A DNA stretch of 64,000 nt, from the NCBI RefSeq assembly GCF_016921195.1, contig NZ_JAFGYF010000007.1, positions 124,001 to 188,000 of the forward strand, written 5' to 3'. The stretch comes from Cellulosimicrobium cellulans. Its GTDB lineage: Bacteria; Actinomycetota; Actinomycetes; Actinomycetales; Cellulomonadaceae. This document shows, in pieces, positions 63,210 through 64,000 of the stretch; positions within the stretch are counted from its first letter, which is position 1; each line of letters opens with the position of its first letter. A program made the position numbers and the translations under genes. Below the pieces are notes generated by a model, which saw only the letters and a program-made list of their open reading frames with translations, ran no database searches and was not told the origin of the DNA.

Positions 63210-64000
63210 ATGATCACCCGCATCGACCTTCGAGGACGTTCCCTGTCCGCCCGCGAGCTCGTCGAGACCCTGCCGCGCGCAGAGCTCGGTGTCGAGGACG
63301 CGGCGCATCGGGTCGCCCCGATCGTCGAGGCGGTCCGCGCGCGCGGCGCGGACGCGCTGCGCGAGTACGCCGAGCGGTTCGACGGGGTGCGCCCCGAGCA
63401 CCTGCGCGTGCCCGCCGGCGCGCTCGCCGACGCCCTCGCGCGCCTCGACCCGGACGTCCGGGCGGGCCTCGAGGAGGCCATCCGTCGCGTGCGCCTCGTG
63501 CACGCCGCGCAGCGCCCGCAGGACTTCACGGTCGAGGTCGCCCCCGGCGCGCAGGTCCGCCAGCGCTGGGTGCCGGTGCGCCGCGTCGGGCTCTACGCGC
63601 CCGGCGGGCTGGCGGTCTACCCGTCGTCGGTGGTGATGAACGTCGTCGCGGCGCAGGAGGCCGGTGTCCGCAGCCTCGCGGTCGCGTCGCCGCCCCAGCA
63701 GGAGAACGGCGGCCTGCCGCACCCGACGATCCTCGCGGCGTGCGCGCTGCTCGGGGTCGACGAGGTCTACGCGGTGGGCGGCGCGCAGGCCGTGGCGATG
63801 TTCGCGTACGGCGCGGCAGGCAGCGAGCCGCAGGACGGTGACGTGCTCTGCGAGCCGGTCGACGTCGTGACCGGACCGGGGAACGTCTACGTGGCCGCGG
63901 CGAAGCGGCTCGTCCGCGGTGTCGTCGGGATCGACGCCGAGGCCGGTCCCACGGAGATCGCGATCCTCGCGGACGGCACCGCCGACCCGGGGCACGTCGC
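63210..64000 (+). CDS. hisD: Histidinol dehydrogenase HisD, N-terminal part
   Basis: The gene runs off the window after about 263 codons. It catalyses the last two steps of histidine synthesis, histidinol to histidine with two NAD+. [30 protein letters not shown], the [20 protein letters not shown] block and [17 protein letters not shown] are HisD signatures. The start has no ribosome binding site but lies six bases after TAGACT. In Actinobacteria hisD usually leads a his operon; the rest is outside the window. Confidence 0.96.
   Translation, partial: MITRIDLRGRSLSARELVETLPRAELGVEDAAHRVAPIVEAVRARGADALREYAERFDGVRPEHLRVPAGALADALARLDPDVRAGLEEAIRRVRLVHAAQRPQDFTVEVAPGAQVRQRWVPVRRVGLYAPGGLAVYPSSVVMNVVAAQEAGVRSLAVASPPQQENGGLPHPTILAACALLGVDEVYAVGGAQAVAMFAYGAAGSEPQDGDVLCEPVDVVTGPGNVYVAAAKRLVRGVVGIDAEAGPTEIAILADGTADPGHV

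Noticed and set aside
1-64000. CRISPR arrays, insertion sequences, prophage genes, tRNA or rRNA genes
   Set aside because: No regularly spaced repeats, transposase or integrase motifs, or tRNA/rRNA-like sequence was recognised. The region is core chromosome with uniform composition.

Overview
The window comes from a very GC-rich actinobacterium. Gene content and order resemble the Cellulomonadaceae/Promicromonosporaceae (Cellulomonas, Cellulosimicrobium, Isoptericola): miaB-miaA-dapF-hflX, lexA next to a LysM gene and nrdR, then an Actinobacteria-type division and cell-wall (dcw) cluster with sepF and divIVA but no ftsA. MurE carries DDPH where meso-diaminopimelate enzymes have DNPR, which fits the L-Lys or L-Orn peptidoglycan of that group. 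The assignment is an inference from content; no rRNA or tRNA gene was recognised.

Layout. 1-9.9 kb: the 3' end of miaB, then a minus-strand set of three YbjN-domain paralogs, an Hsp90-family protein and a TPR protein, interrupted by an opposite-strand LigB-like gene, then miaA-dapF and an RsmC-like methyltransferase. 10-17.4 kb: hflX, a DinG-type Fe-S helicase, ldh, lexA divergent from a LysM protein with three LexA-like boxes between them, and nrdR. 17.5-28.3 kb: aldo/keto reductase, DUF5302, PPOX, serA, HelD-like ATPase, a coupled operon of receiver-PP2C phosphatase, CHASE3-like histidine kinase and response regulator, a PAC2 protein and a cold-shock protein. 28.4-31.2 kb: a spermidine-synthase-like gene divergent from a HEPN-protein/dinB pair that has a perfect 16-bp SOS box inside its promoter. 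31.2-36.3 kb: DUF3040, TgpA-like transglutaminase, DUF58 and MoxR.

36.5-55.9 kb is the dcw cluster: mraZ-rsmH-ftsL-ftsI-murE-murF-mraY-murD-ftsW-murG-murC-ftsQ-ftsZ-pgeF-sepF-yggT-divIVA. Many junctions overlap by 1-4 bases, and mraZ is preceded by three 10-bp-spaced GTGGAG repeats. It makes the lipid-linked precursor, the septal synthase and the Z-ring. 56-64 kb holds a DksA-like gene, lspA-rluD-GNAT, dnaE, an F420/PPOX-type oxidoreductase, an S4 protein and the start of hisD.

Two features recur. Start codons often overlap the previous stop (ATGA or GTGA), which implies translational coupling. At least twelve genes have a TANNNT hexamer 6-8 nt before ATG or GTG, the arrangement of leaderless mRNAs. 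The items most worth following up are the YbjN-Hsp90-TPR cassette, the SOS-controlled HEPN-dinB pair, and a promoter with an embedded palindrome at 16.56-16.75 kb that leads into a strong terminator without an obvious gene.
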